Assembly (NCBI GenBank): GCA_040702975.1
Contig: CP159990.1
Span: 1,860,001-1,924,000, forward strand
Source: Roseburia hominis
GTDB lineage: Bacteria; Bacillota; Clostridia; Lachnospirales; Lachnospiraceae
Direction: 5' to 3'
Length of the DNA stretch: 64,000 nucleotides
Part shown: positions 9,723-18,650 of the stretch, in pieces
Layout of the letters: every line of letters begins with the position of its first letter
Numbering within the stretch: position 1 is the first letter of the stretch
Translations under genes and position numbers: made by a program
The notes under the pieces: generated by a model
What the model was told of the DNA's origin: nothing
What the model saw: only the letters and a program-made list of their open reading frames with translations
Database searches by the model: none

Positions 9723-9857
9723 CCGAGATGAACGTCCACTGGACGTTCACTTAGGTATGCTTGGCAACCGAGATGAACATTCGCTGGACTTTCGCTCAGG
9801 TATGCTTGGCAACCGAAATGAACATTCGCTGGACTTTCGCTCAGGTATGCATGGCAA
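9723..9857 (-). repeat. Three exact-period 45-bp hairpin repeats in tandem
   Basis: Units at 9723-9767, 9768-9812 and 9813-9857, each exactly 45 bp, all in reverse orientation and ending GGTATGCTTGGCAA or a one-base variant. Unit 1 has the perfect stem GAACGTCC/GGACGTTC. Units 2 and 3 share a decayed core (GAACATTCGCTGGACTTTCG) and nearly identical sequence, so one was copied from the other. No spacers separate units, so this is not a CRISPR array. Confidence 0.85.
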
Positions 9858-9983
9858 TATCAAAAAATTTCGCTTGCAATTTGCAGCAGGCGGAATTTTT
9901 TACAGGTAAGTGTAGGAAATTTTATAGTTATATAGTAGAATAAAGAGAAATAGCAAGCTGGAAATGGAAAGGAGCAAAAAACA

Positions 9984-10193
9984 ATGAGTAAGTACGACCC
10001 GTTATGGGAATATGTGCAGAAAGATGGAAGTAAATCTTTCAAGCTGACATTTGAAGAAATAAAGAATATTGCAGGAATACCGATAGATCATTCTTTTTTG
10101 AAGTATAAAAAGGAATTGACAGAATATGGCTATCAGGTAGGGAAAATATCTATGAAAGAACAGACTGTCATTTTTAATAAAATTGATCAGTAA
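9984..10193 (+). CDS. Small conserved protein of unknown function (SKYDPLWEY type)
   Basis: 69 residues beginning MSKYDPLWEYV, with a body rich in Lys/Glu/Tyr and an apparent alpha-beta pattern. I recognise the N-terminal phrase and the PIDHSFL motif as a recurrent small Firmicutes protein, but know no function for it. AAAGGAG lies 9 nt before the ATG, supporting real translation. It stands alone between the hairpin-repeat array and the FAD oxidoreductase. Confidence 0.7.
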   Translation: MSKYDPLWEYVQKDGSKSFKLTFEEIKNIAGIPIDHSFLKYKKELTEYGYQVGKISMKEQTVIFNKIDQ

Positions 10194-10206
10194 AAGCAGA
10201 TAGAAC

Positions 10207-10249
10207 GTAAAACGTCCATGACCTTCTCTTAATGCTCTCTTGCTTGGCA
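10207..10249 (-). repeat. Degenerate hairpin repeat
   Basis: AACGTCCA at 10211-10218 and TGCTTGGCA at 10241-10249 match the two ends of the reverse-oriented 45-bp hairpin element at about the right distance, but the stem partner is lost. A likely decayed copy in the gap before the FAD oxidoreductase. Confidence 0.4.
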
Positions 10250-10338
10250 CCAAAGATCAGAGTATGGAATCTGGCTATTTTGGGAAAATAATAGCAGTAA
10301 GATTTTAGCAAAGGCATAGAGGAAGGAAAGAGCGTGAC

Positions 10339-11769
10339 ATGGAAGAGCATATGACAGAAGAATATGACGTTGTGATTGTAGGAGCAGGGCTGGCAGGTCT
10401 GTCCTGTGCGTACCGCCTGTCGGCAAAGGGGAAGAAAGTTCTGGTGCTGGAGCAGCATACGTATGCCGGTGGGCGGACTTCTTCCTTTGTTGACAGGAAA
10501 GAGGAGACTGGGGACGTAGATACCAGAGAAGGAAGAGCAGAGGAGGGAATGCTGGTCGAATCCGGTCTTCATCGTTATATAGGCTATTATTCTGCACTTC
10601 CGGCACTTCTAAGAAAGTGTGGCGTGAGGCTTAGGGATATGGTCACGTGGGAGGAAACAGCAGAGATTCTGGTCGCTAAGCAGATCCGGGAGAAGGGGCG
10701 GTATGAAGGAAAAAAGGTGGTGCTCGGTCTGGCACCGGTTTTCGGACCATGGAAAACATTGCGTGGAGTATTGGGGAACCAAGATGCGCTGGGAGTGCGG
10801 GATAAACTGTCTCTGGTTCCATTTTTCCTGAGTGGTTTTTCCGGTTATGTGTGTTCAAAAAAGCTGGATCGCTATACGGTCGCGGAGTATGCTGACCGCC
10901 ATCACGTGACGAAAAGGGCGCAGCGGCTGATTCTGGAGCCCCTTAGTACCGGTATTTTTTTCCTGCCGCCAGAGCAGTATTCTGCTTATGTGTTTTTCGG
11001 ACTTTTTGCTCCGGCAATTCCGAAATTCTATAAAATGCGGATTGGGGCGTATCTGGGCGGAATGACGAAGGTTATGTGTGATCCGATCGTGCGGAAGGTA
11101 GAAGAACTGGGAGGAGAGTTCCGGTTTGGAGAGACTATAGAACGTGTTTTAGTGGAACAGGGGAGAGTGACTGGGGTAGTCTCGAAAAGCGGTCAAAAAT
11201 ATCGTGCAGGGAATACGGTGGTCGCTGCGACTCTTCCGGCGGCAAAAGAGATACTGGAACCACTTAAGGAATACGGGGAGCTCCGGGATTTTTTTCGCCT
11301 TCCGTGCATGTCCTCGGTTACCGTGCAGATGGAACTGGATATGCCTGTATCGTGCAAGGATATCACGACTTTTGGCCCCGGAACGGATATGGCAAGTTTT
11401 GCGGAGCAGTCACGCAGCACTTTCCGGGGGAAGGCTGGAAGGCTGTCGGTGATTTTAGGGAATCCGGAGAACTATGTGGATAAAAGTGCAGAGGAATTGC
11501 TGGATGTTGTGGTCGGGCAAATGGAACTGCTGGGCGTGCATCTAAAAGGGCATGTTTTAGATGCAAGAAAGGTGGCGGAGAAGAATGATTTTTACTCTCT
11601 TGCTAAAGGGAATCAGCATTTAAGACCGAAGCAGGATACGGGAATTCCCGGACTTGTTCTGGCGGGGGATTATACGCTTACCTCCTCATTTGCAACGATG
11701 GAAGGGGCGGTAAAATCGGGGAAGAAGGCGGCGAAGGTCTGCCTGAAAAGAGAGAAAGCATGTTTATAA
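10339..11769 (+). CDS. FAD-dependent oxidoreductase of the phytoene desaturase/amine oxidase type
   Basis: 476 residues. An N-terminal Rossmann dinucleotide fold (VIVGAGLAGLSCAYRL, then VLEQHTYAGGR) binds FAD, and a C-terminal FAD motif (GLVLAGDYTLTSSFATMEGA) closes the fold, as in phytoene desaturase, HpnE and flavin amine oxidases. The middle substrate domain is not diagnostic. There is no carotenoid or squalene pathway neighbour, so the substrate is unknown. GAGGAAGGAAAG precedes the ATG; a second in-frame ATG at 10351 is possible. Probably monocistronic. Confidence 0.85.
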   Translation: MEEHMTEEYDVVIVGAGLAGLSCAYRLSAKGKKVLVLEQHTYAGGRTSSFVDRKEETGDVDTREGRAEEGMLVESGLHRYIGYYSALPALLRKCGVRLRDMVTWEETAEILVAKQIREKGRYEGKKVVLGLAPVFGPWKTLRGVLGNQDALGVRDKLSLVPFFLSGFSGYVCSKKLDRYTVAEYADRHHVTKRAQRLILEPLSTGIFFLPPEQYSAYVFFGLFAPAIPKFYKMRIGAYLGGMTKVMCDPIVRKVEELGGEFRFGETIERVLVEQGRVTGVVSKSGQKYRAGNTVVAATLPAAKEILEPLKEYGELRDFFRLPCMSSVTVQMELDMPVSCKDITTFGPGTDMASFAEQSRSTFRGKAGRLSVILGNPENYVDKSAEELLDVVVGQMELLGVHLKGHVLDARKVAEKNDFYSLAKGNQHLRPKQDTGIPGLVLAGDYTLTSSFATMEGAVKSGKKAAKVCLKREKACL

Positions 11770-12046
11770 AAAATTTATTTCCGTGAGCAATGAGCCAAGG
11801 ATTTGACTTGCTTTTGTGAGAAAGACATGATAGTATGCTTATATTACAGATGATGACTGCTATATAGAGTTACTATCAATTTTCTTGGTTGCCAGGATAT
11901 TTACTCGACAGTCTGTTGTGTTTTTAGCTTGGCTCTGGTGTTCATAATATGTAATCTGAAAGAGTTCCTCTCGGTTCGAGAAGATTTCAGAAGTGTAAGA
12001 TATATAAATTGAGTGTATGAAAGCAATTTTAATTTGGTTAAATTCA

Positions 12047-12075
12047 TTGTCTGAAATATTAGATTTTGATATAGT
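12047..12075 (+). promoter_or_regulatory. Probable promoter of the Rpn-like gene
   Basis: TTGTCT at 12047-12052, 17-bp spacer, TATAGT at 12070-12075, 45 bp before the start. The 351-bp AT-rich gap 11770-12120 otherwise shows no convincing gene; an antisense open frame there is discussed under rejected items. Confidence 0.5.
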
Positions 12076-12120
12076 ATAAACAGATAGTTTCTCTATATAG
12101 CTTATAGAAAGGGAGGCTAT

Positions 12121-12981
12121 ATGGATAAAAGAAGCAAATTGCAAAATGAGTATGAATCGGATTCCGCTATTCAGCACGAAGATGCGGCGCTGAAAACTGC
12201 GATGCAGTTTTTTGCACAGGAACTGCTTCCTTATTTCGGGATTAAAGAGAAGGTGGTTTCTTTTGCTCCTACGGAACAGGTGCATTTGGATTTACAAAAA
12301 TTGTTTCAGGATTTTAATCTGGTGATGGAAGATGGTTCCTGGAAGCATTTCGAATTTCAGAGCACCAATGAAGGACGCAAGGGGCTTAAACGTTTTCGGG
12401 CGTATGAGGCAATCAGTAGTTATCAGAATCAAGTACCTGTTACAACATATGTACTTTTTTCGGGAAAGATACGAAAGCCTATGACGTATTTTACAGAGGG
12501 GATTAATACGTATCGGATTGTACCAATTATCATGCGTGACCTGAATGCGGATCAATTGTTTGAAGAGTTGAATGCAAAAGTGGAATGTGATGAGAAACTC
12601 ACAAAACAGGATTTGGTTCCGCTGACCTTGTGCATGCTTATGAGCGGAGCTATGGAGCTCAAGGAGCGGATTATAACGGCCTACGAGATTACACGGAAGG
12701 CGACAATGGTAGATTCCATAGATGTAGGAAAAATTGAGGCGGTATTGTATATTATGGCGGATAAGTTTTTAGATGCAATGGATATGGAAGAAATTGTGGA
12801 GGAGATCAGTATGACGAGATTGGGACAAAAATTGGTGGATAGAGGACGGGAAGAAGAAAAAATTGAGATTGCAAAGAATTTGTTGGGAATTTTAGATGAG
12901 TATACGATTGCAGAGCGTACAGGGCTGTCTTTGGAACGGGTACGCGAACTGAAGAAGGAAGCCGGTCCTGTGGCTGTATAG
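12121..12981 (+). CDS. Rpn-like PD-(D/E)XK nuclease/transposase-family protein
   Basis: 286 residues. The N-terminal part carries the reduced nuclease motif of Rpn/PDDEXK_2 proteins: an acidic stretch near Asp61 and HFEFQ (Glu78, Gln80). A helical middle follows, then a charged tail with RGREEEKIEIAKNLL and an HTH-like end (YTIAERTGLSLERVRELKKEAG). Rpn proteins are linked to RecA-independent recombination and mobile DNA; whether this one is active is not known. GGGAGG precedes the ATG. A related C-terminal tail lies at 28.1 kb. Low G+C upstream sequence suggests the locus is accessory. Confidence 0.75.
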   Translation: MDKRSKLQNEYESDSAIQHEDAALKTAMQFFAQELLPYFGIKEKVVSFAPTEQVHLDLQKLFQDFNLVMEDGSWKHFEFQSTNEGRKGLKRFRAYEAISSYQNQVPVTTYVLFSGKIRKPMTYFTEGINTYRIVPIIMRDLNADQLFEELNAKVECDEKLTKQDLVPLTLCMLMSGAMELKERIITAYEITRKATMVDSIDVGKIEAVLYIMADKFLDAMDMEEIVEEISMTRLGQKLVDRGREEEKIEIAKNLLGILDEYTIAERTGLSLERVRELKKEAGPVAV

Positions 12982-13026
12982 AGACCTATTTGGGCTAAGC
13001 CGGGGTAGAACAGGAGAAACCAAATA

Positions 13027-13545
13027 ATGGAGACGTTAGAAATAAAACTTACAAAATATGAACAGCGCGACAGAGACAAGATTACAAAATGGATTGCAGA
13101 GTTTTATGGTTTTCACGCGTCCTTGATTAGTGGGAAAAGTGTGTTAAGCGAAGGCGCATATGAGGAAGCAAAAGAGATATTGGAAGACTGGTTAGCGCCA
13201 AATCATGAGCTTTACATTATCAACAAGGGGCAGGAAAAGGCAGGGTTTCTGCATTTGGATTACCGCGGTGACATTGTGGCATGGATTGAAGATCTCTTTG
13301 TTGATACAAAGTTTAGAGGGCAGAAAATTGCGACGACAGCGATTCGCATGGCAGAGGAAATCATAAAATCAAAGAGTGGATATACAGCAGTTTGCATGGA
13401 TGTGGCGCCAAGGAATAAGGCGGCGGTTAAGCTTTATCACAAATTAGGATACGATAGCTTGAGTCTGGTGACAGTCCGCAAAGAATTTTATGAAAATAAG
13501 CGTGATCGGGTTGAGGAAATTCTGGGTTTAGATTTTAAAATTTAA
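13027..13545 (+). CDS. GNAT-family N-acetyltransferase
   Basis: 172 residues. The acetyl-CoA binding region is FVDTKFRGQKIATTAIRMAEE (RGQKIAT is the Q/RxxGxG/A-type loop), followed by MDVAPRNKAAVKLYHKLGYD, the usual beta5-alpha4 GNAT ending. The acceptor substrate cannot be told from sequence. It lies 45 bp after the Rpn-like gene and may be co-transcribed. CAGGAG is a modest ribosome site about 10 nt before ATG. Confidence 0.85.
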   Translation: METLEIKLTKYEQRDRDKITKWIAEFYGFHASLISGKSVLSEGAYEEAKEILEDWLAPNHELYIINKGQEKAGFLHLDYRGDIVAWIEDLFVDTKFRGQKIATTAIRMAEEIIKSKSGYTAVCMDVAPRNKAAVKLYHKLGYDSLSLVTVRKEFYENKRDRVEEILGLDFKI

Positions 13546-13558
13546 ATAATTTTCCCTA

Positions 13559-13589
13559 TTGACTTTGACGTTACGTAAAGTAGTATGCT
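13559..13589 (+). promoter_or_regulatory. MerR-type promoter with 19-bp spacer and operator dyad
   Basis: TTGACT at 13559-13564 and TATGCT at 13584-13589 are separated by 19 bp, the overlong spacer typical of MerR-activated promoters. The spacer holds the dyad TTGACGTTACGTAAA (13565-13579; ACGT-T-ACGT core). This fits autoregulation by the MerR gene that starts 25 bp downstream. Confidence 0.8.
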
Positions 13590-13614
13590 GAATCTACCGA
13601 AGGAGGTACGTCAT

Positions 13615-14379
13615 ATGGAATATAGCATCAGAGAATTATCAGAACTGGCAGGCGTGAGCGCGCGCACGCTGCGCTACTATGATGAAATCGGTCTTTTGAA
13701 GCCGTTATATGTTACGGAGGCCGGCTATCGGTTCTATGGAGAGAATGAGCTGGCGATTTTGCAGCAGATTTTGTTTTACCGGGAAAGAAAATTTGATCTG
13801 CAAAGGATACGGAAGATTCTCTACGAGGACGATTTTGATCTTATGAGTGCCATGGAAGAACACCTTCGGGAGCTGGAAGAACAGAGAGAACATGTGGACT
13901 TACTGATTCGGACAGTGAAGCAGACGATTTTGTCGATGAAGGGAGAATATCATATGAATGATCAGGAAAAATTCGAGGCGTTTAAGAAACATATGGTGCG
14001 TGAAAACGAAGCAAAATATGGGAAAGAAATCCGTGAAAAATATGGCGATGATACGGTCGCGGATTCAAACAGGAAGCTCTTAAATATGTCGCAGAAAGAT
14101 TGGGAGAGGTTCAAGGAACTGGAAACAGAGATTTTGGCGGGACTGCGGGAATGTGTTCAAAATGAGCTAAGCCCGGGGAGCGAGGAAGCAAAAAAGCTGG
14201 TGTCTCTTCACAAGGAATGGCTGCGTATGACCTGGAAGCAGTATTCTGTGGAGGCGCACAAAGGAATTGCGAAAATGTATGTTTCCGATGAGAGGTTCAG
14301 AGCGTATTATGACAGCGAGGTGCCGGGGTGTGCTGCATTTTTAGAGCAGGCAGTGGCCCGGTGGGCGGACAGACTATAA
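13615..14379 (+). CDS. MerR-family regulator with TipAS-type effector domain
   Basis: 254 residues from the ATG with AAGGAGGT 7 nt upstream. Residues 1-70 form the MerR winged HTH (YSIRELSELAGVSARTLRYY), a coiled-coil dimer helix follows, and the C-terminal half (about 120-250) resembles the TipAS antibiotic-recognition fold, with KEWLRMTWKQYSVEAHKG and RFRAYYD. TipAS regulators bind thiopeptides or other cyclic peptides and activate multidrug functions. The promoter has the matching 19-bp spacer. No target other than itself is visible; the next genes are convergent. Confidence 0.88.
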   Translation: MEYSIRELSELAGVSARTLRYYDEIGLLKPLYVTEAGYRFYGENELAILQQILFYRERKFDLQRIRKILYEDDFDLMSAMEEHLRELEEQREHVDLLIRTVKQTILSMKGEYHMNDQEKFEAFKKHMVRENEAKYGKEIREKYGDDTVADSNRKLLNMSQKDWERFKELETEILAGLRECVQNELSPGSEEAKKLVSLHKEWLRMTWKQYSVEAHKGIAKMYVSDERFRAYYDSEVPGCAAFLEQAVARWADRL

Positions 14380-14400
14380 GAGAAGCTGGTTATATGTGAT

Positions 14401-14442
14401 AGAGAATTCCCCTTGCCGTACTTAACGGGAGGGGAATTCTCT
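14401..14442. terminator. Bidirectional terminator between convergent genes
   Basis: Perfect 12-bp arms AGAGAATTCCCC (14401-14412) and GGGGAATTCTCT (14431-14442) with an inner CCGT/ACGG pairing, followed by T-rich sequence. It separates the MerR gene from the convergent ABC operon. Confidence 0.8.
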
Positions 14443-14444
14443 AT

Positions 14445-15215
14445 TTATATTCTCTTTTTATCAAACAATAAGACAGATAAAATAAGATTAATTATGGTAA
14501 GAAATGCGCTGGTTCCGAGCGCACCAAGAAACGCCTCTATCGTTTCCGTCTTGTACAAAATGGGAAGCGAGCTTAAGAGTTTTGCAGGCAGGTAGTCCTG
14601 TATTCTCGGCAGCAGGCTCAGGAGATATAGTGCTATGAAGATCCCGCCCGTAGACGTGATGACGGCAGAGCCGCTCTCAAAAAGCGTGGACATCAGCATG
14701 AGCAGGGAAATCAGCCAGATTCCCAGTACATAAGGGCAAAGCGCAGCAAACGCAGGGTGGGAGGCGATATGGTTATCCCAGAAAAAGGCGTTGTACGCGT
14801 AGGTGATCCCGTAACAGAGCCAGTAGCCGCAGGTCCAGGCGAGGAGCAGAAGGAGAGTCTTGGAGACAATCACATTTATGCGAGGCAGTCCTTTAGTGAG
14901 AAGGGGAATCAACGTCCCCTTCTGGTATTCAGAAGTCAGAATGTTGCTAAAAAGCAGCAGGAAAATGATGAGTGCCATGGGAACGTTCTTGTAGAACTGT
15001 GTCCAGGAAGTGAGAGCATCTACGGTCATATCGGTCATGATGATTCCGGCCTCGGCAAAGCTGTCTGCAAAGGTGGATACCAGCCAGGGAGTCAGTTTGG
15101 CGATAGCGGGATTCATGATTCCGAACAGGGTGAAGATGAGAAACAGAATCAGGAGTTTCCCCGTGCGCTTCAGTTCTATGAGTTCTTTGTGAAAAAATGC
15201 AGTTGTCGTTTTCAT
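14445..15215 (-). CDS. ABC-2 type transporter permease
   Basis: 256 residues with six hydrophobic segments: about 20-40, 75-95, 108-130, 145-170, 180-200 and 230-250. The N-terminus (TTAFFHKELIELKRTGKLL) is typical of ABC-2 permeases. It is the last gene of an operon on this strand and pairs with the ATPase 46 bp upstream. AGGAG precedes the ATG. Such two-component ABC exporters handle peptides, lipids or antibiotics; the substrate here is unknown. Confidence 0.85.
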   Translation of the reverse strand: MKTTTAFFHKELIELKRTGKLLILFLIFTLFGIMNPAIAKLTPWLVSTFADSFAEAGIIMTDMTVDALTSWTQFYKNVPMALIIFLLLFSNILTSEYQKGTLIPLLTKGLPRINVIVSKTLLLLLAWTCGYWLCYGITYAYNAFFWDNHIASHPAFAALCPYVLGIWLISLLMLMSTLFESGSAVITSTGGIFIALYLLSLLPRIQDYLPAKLLSSLPILYKTETIEAFLGALGTSAFLTIINLILSVLLFDKKRI

Positions 15216-15261
15216 TTTTAAATACTCCTGTTTTGAAAAATTTCGTGTGCTGAGAATAAAG

Positions 15262-16170
15262 CTAAGCCGTCTCGTTTCCCGTCATTTTCATGAATAGATG
15301 CTCCAGCGTAAATTCGCACATTTCTATTTTCCGCACCGGTATGCTGTTTTCAGCCAAAATTTGAATTGCATACAACATATCTTTTTCGTTTTTATGTTCA
15401 TAGAGAAGCTCCGTTTTGCCGATGACCTTCCCACCGGGGCAGCCTGCGGCAAAACGGCTCAGGTCGTCCGGGCGGAGGAATTCCATCTGAAATCCGGCGT
15501 CCTGATGCTGGTGCAGATGGGCCAGAGTCCCGCTCCATGCGATTTTCCCCTGGTGCAGGAGTGCGATCTCGTCGCAGATGCGCTCTACATCGGAGAGGAT
15601 ATGGGTGGAAAAGAGGACGGTGGTTTCATTTTTCACCGCCGAGAGAATATCCAGAATCTCTTTCCGGCCCAAAGGGTCCAGGGCGGAGGTGGGCTCGTCG
15701 CAGATCAGGAGGCGGGGCTTTCCTAAAAGGGCCTGGGCAATACCGAGACGCTGCTTCATTCCCCGCGAGAAACCGTGGATTCGTTTCTTGACATCACCGA
15801 GTCCCACCAGGTCAAGAAGCTCCCTGGAGCGGTGTGCGATCGTATGTTCCGGCATTTTTGCGATGCGCCCGGCGAGCGTTAAATATTCGGCGGGAGTGAG
15901 AAATCCGTAGAACTCCGGTACATCGGGAAGGTAGCCGATGAGGCGGTTGGTAATATTTTGCCCATAGGTCACCGGCCTTTGGTCTACCAGAATCTGTCCA
16001 CTGTCAGCTTTTAACAGTCCCAGAATCATTTTCATTGTGGTAGTCTTTCCGGCGCCGTTTGACCCAATAAAGCCGAAAATGCTGTGCTCCGGGACGGAAA
16101 AACTTAAGTCTTCCAGAACGGTATGGTCTCCAAAGGATTTAGAGACATGTGTAAGAGTGAGCATTTCCAT
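15262..16170 (-). CDS. ABC transporter ATP-binding protein
   Basis: 302 residues. Walker A GSNGAGKTT near residue 37, signature FSRGMKQRLG, Walker B LLICDEPTSALDP and H-loop STHIL are all present. The C-terminal 80 residues form the accessory domain common in ABC-2 exporter ATPases. The ATG directly follows the stop of the PLDc_N gene, so the XRE, PLDc_N, ATPase and permease genes form one transcript. An alternative start is two codons downstream. Confidence 0.92.
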   Translation of the reverse strand: MEMLTLTHVSKSFGDHTVLEDLSFSVPEHSIFGFIGSNGAGKTTTMKMILGLLKADSGQILVDQRPVTYGQNITNRLIGYLPDVPEFYGFLTPAEYLTLAGRIAKMPEHTIAHRSRELLDLVGLGDVKKRIHGFSRGMKQRLGIAQALLGKPRLLICDEPTSALDPLGRKEILDILSAVKNETTVLFSTHILSDVERICDEIALLHQGKIAWSGTLAHLHQHQDAGFQMEFLRPDDLSRFAAGCPGGKVIGKTELLYEHKNEKDMLYAIQILAENSIPVRKIEMCEFTLEHLFMKMTGNETA

Positions 16171-16374
16171 CTAGTCATCTTCCTTTCCCAGCAGAAAATA
16201 TAAGATGGGGCCGACAAATTCCATGCCGACGATCGTAACGATAAGCCACAGAACCCGGTTTCCCCTCTTGTAGGTGGTGTGCGTCAATATGTGACGCAGG
16301 GTAAATATAAGAAGTGCGATTTCTGCGATCGCCAGGGGAATGAGAAATGGCAGGATATCTTTCAGTGAATTCAT
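16171..16374 (-). CDS. PLDc_N-domain small membrane protein
   Basis: 67 residues with two membrane helices (about 8-27 and 40-62) and the ending VGPILYFLLGKEDD typical of the phospholipase D N-terminal (PLDc_N) module found as a stand-alone protein. Its ATG overlaps the stop of the XRE gene (ATGA). Placement between regulator and ATPase suggests an accessory or immunity-type subunit of the exporter; that role is an inference. Confidence 0.85.
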   Translation of the reverse strand: MNSLKDILPFLIPLAIAEIALLIFTLRHILTHTTYKRGNRVLWLIVTIVGMEFVGPILYFLLGKEDD

Positions 16375-17507
16375 TGTTTTTCTACCTCCTTTGTCAGGTT
16401 GTTCTTAATCTGTTTAAATGTAAGGTTTCCCTGCAATATGGAAAATGAGGGGTGGTCCAAAAGCTGGAGTGAACTGTCTGCGACCATTTTCTTATCTCTT
16501 GGCGGTGCGGGGCCCAGATCGAGCTGGGTGATCCACTCGTCGAGAAGATCAAAATAGGCGTCGCCATGAAGCGCAATGTTCGATTCGGCCAGCAGGTAGC
16601 GGATATTTTCCTCATATTTTGCCAGGTAGAACAGTGCCCTTTCTTCCAGGCCGTGCATACTGTAGATGACAGCGGTCTGATAATAGAAGGAAGAGGCCGT
16701 GTTCGGGTGCAGGTGCTCAATTTGAAAGGTATCTATGAGGGCCGTGATGCGCCGGATTGTCTCTTCGCAGGCGGCAAGGTCAGCACTTTTGATGGAAAGA
16801 TACTCCAGCGCACTGGCTACGAGACTGAGAAGATGCATATACATACTGATCTGCGCGCGGCTGGCGGCCTGATGCGTTTTTCCGGAGAGAAGATAAGCGC
16901 GGATCAGAACGCCGTCGCTCTGGCCTGCCAGGCGGAGCGGATTTAGGAGTTCTTCCAGTGCGTCGATGACTTCCTGTGCCTTTCCCAGCTGCAGATCGAC
17001 CGTAGATTTGAGAAGGATCGCATCGTTACAGATTCCGATATCGTCACAATCGGAGATGATATGGGCACATAGGCCGGCGGTCTCCTGAAGGATTTGCTGC
17101 TGCATCTGCGGACCTTGAGCGAGCATGAAATGATTCAGCCACAGCACGGCCATTTGAAACAGAAATGGATAGCATGCGTAGTATTTTTTGACCAGAGAGC
17201 GGCTTTTATCCATAATCTGCCGGAAGGGCTGTTTCGCAAAATCCGAGGCAAGTTCATGGTAGATTTTCCGGATCTGCTCTTTGGAAAGCTGTGGCTTAAA
17301 TCCCAGCAGCTCGTCTAAAGTGACATCGAAAAAAGAGGCGAGCTGGGGGAGAAGAAGGATATCCGGCAGGCTTTGCCCCGTTTCCCACTTGGAGACAGAG
17401 GCTTTGGTTACGCCGAGAAAAGAGGCGAGCTCTTCCTGGGTGATCTTTTTTTGACGGCGCAGCCGGATCAGATTTTCCGAAAAATGAATGGATTCTGATA
17501 AGATCAT
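16371..17507 (-). CDS. XRE-family regulator of the PLDc_N/ABC operon
   Basis: 378 residues from the ATG preceded by AGGAGG (an earlier in-frame start at 17537 lacks such a site). A Cro/C1 HTH occupies about residues 8-62 (LIRLRRQKKITQEELASFLG, then KASVSKWETGQSLPDI). The remaining 300 residues are helical, TPR-like and Leu/Ala-rich. As first gene of the operon it probably controls the exporter in response to a signal sensed by the helical domain. Confidence 0.87.
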   Translation of the reverse strand: MILSESIHFSENLIRLRRQKKITQEELASFLGVTKASVSKWETGQSLPDILLLPQLASFFDVTLDELLGFKPQLSKEQIRKIYHELASDFAKQPFRQIMDKSRSLVKKYYACYPFLFQMAVLWLNHFMLAQGPQMQQQILQETAGLCAHIISDCDDIGICNDAILLKSTVDLQLGKAQEVIDALEELLNPLRLAGQSDGVLIRAYLLSGKTHQAASRAQISMYMHLLSLVASALEYLSIKSADLAACEETIRRITALIDTFQIEHLHPNTASSFYYQTAVIYSMHGLEERALFYLAKYEENIRYLLAESNIALHGDAYFDLLDEWITQLDLGPAPPRDKKMVADSSLQLLDHPSFSILQGNLTFKQIKNNLTKEVEKQ

Positions 17508-17679
17508 GGTAAATCCTCCTGTGCGGTGTGATTTCATTTGTTGAGATTATTGTACCCGCAGGAAGGAGGAAATACAATGGAGAGGATCGATACTTTGGGA
17601 AAATAAATCAACTGACGCGATACTTGGCGGCGGAGAGGAATTGTGGTTGTTTGGGCGACCCGCCGCAGGCGGAGAATCC

Positions 17680-18615
17680 TTAAAGATTATTCTGCATATA
17701 CTGAATAAATCGATTCACAGCAGCAGGGACATACTCCTTGTTTGGCAATAGCGCATAAAAGATACGAGTCGTATGACTGCTGTCAAGCCTGTAAAATTTC
17801 AGGCTTGTATCTTCCGGCCGTACCAGCCGGTCGCTGACAAAGGTGGCTGCCATATTCGCTCTTGCCAGCCGGTACGCTGTAACGAGCTGTGATAAGTCCA
17901 GTTTGATCTTTGGCTTGAAACCGGCCTCATGAAACATAGCCCAGGCACGGTCATACAGATTGTTGCCCTTTCTTAAGAGAATCAGCTCAAGCTCTGAAAA
18001 TGCCGCCAGTTCTATCATCGGACAATCGGCAGATAAATGTCTTCCCTCAAAAATTTCGGAAGCAGTTAGTGCAAAATCTGCATAACGCGCATTGATTGAA
18101 TGTTCTTCCGGAACGGCAAGAAGAATATGATCTTCAAAGACCTTGTAATGGTTGTAATTCTTGATTAATGCCGGATTACAGTTAAAGGTAAGATCCAGCT
18201 TATAGTCGGCAAGCATATCTGCCAGGTCATAGGAGCTGGCTTCCATGATCTCCAGCTTTACGCCGGGGTATTCCCTGACGAAGCCGGCCAGGATATCCGG
18301 CATAATATAGGCATTCAGGTAATGGGAACCGCCCAGCTTTATGGTTCCTGTGACCACATTGCGGATATCGTTTAACTTTTGCTGCTGTTCCCGTTCCAGG
18401 AGCAGTGTCTTTTTGATCAATTCAATATAAATCTCCCCGGCATCTGTTAGCTTAAGAGGCCTTCGGCTTCTGTCGAAGAGGGGCATTCCAATAGATTGTT
18501 CTATTTTCTGTATAGAAATACTTAACGCAGGCTGGGTCAAAAACAGCTTTTTGGCAGCTTTGGAAAAGCTTCCTTCCTGATATACGGTGTAAACATAGAG
18601 CATTTCTTCTTTCAT
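17680..18615 (-). CDS. LysR-family transcriptional regulator
   Basis: 311 residues. The N-terminal winged HTH covers residues 1-60 (EEMLYVYTVYQEGSFSKAAK, then LTQPALSISIQKIEQSIG), and a periplasmic-binding-like effector domain runs from about 90 to 305. It is divergent from the UxaA-SLC13-esterase-enoate reductase operon across a 270-bp gap, the usual LysR arrangement, so it most likely activates that operon when a pathway acid is bound. A CCGCC-GCA-GGCGG hairpin just after the stop may end its transcript. Confidence 0.9.
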   Translation of the reverse strand: MKEEMLYVYTVYQEGSFSKAAKKLFLTQPALSISIQKIEQSIGMPLFDRSRRPLKLTDAGEIYIELIKKTLLLEREQQQKLNDIRNVVTGTIKLGGSHYLNAYIMPDILAGFVREYPGVKLEIMEASSYDLADMLADYKLDLTFNCNPALIKNYNHYKVFEDHILLAVPEEHSINARYADFALTASEIFEGRHLSADCPMIELAAFSELELILLRKGNNLYDRAWAMFHEAGFKPKIKLDLSQLVTAYRLARANMAATFVSDRLVRPEDTSLKFYRLDSSHTTRIFYALLPNKEYVPAAVNRFIQYMQNNL

Positions 18616-18650
18616 GATTGCTTCTCCGTTTCTTTCTATTATAAATTTAA

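Noticed and set aside
9723..9857. CRISPR array
   Set aside because: Repeats are directly abutting at 45 bp with no unique spacers and no cas genes; they are hairpin repeats found elsewhere singly.
11860..12285. A 141-codon minus-strand frame in the AT-rich gap before the Rpn-like gene
   Set aside because: Its final 70 codons read rather like protein, but it lacks a ribosome site and half of it overlaps the Rpn-like gene. Possibly a decayed gene end, not supported enough to call.
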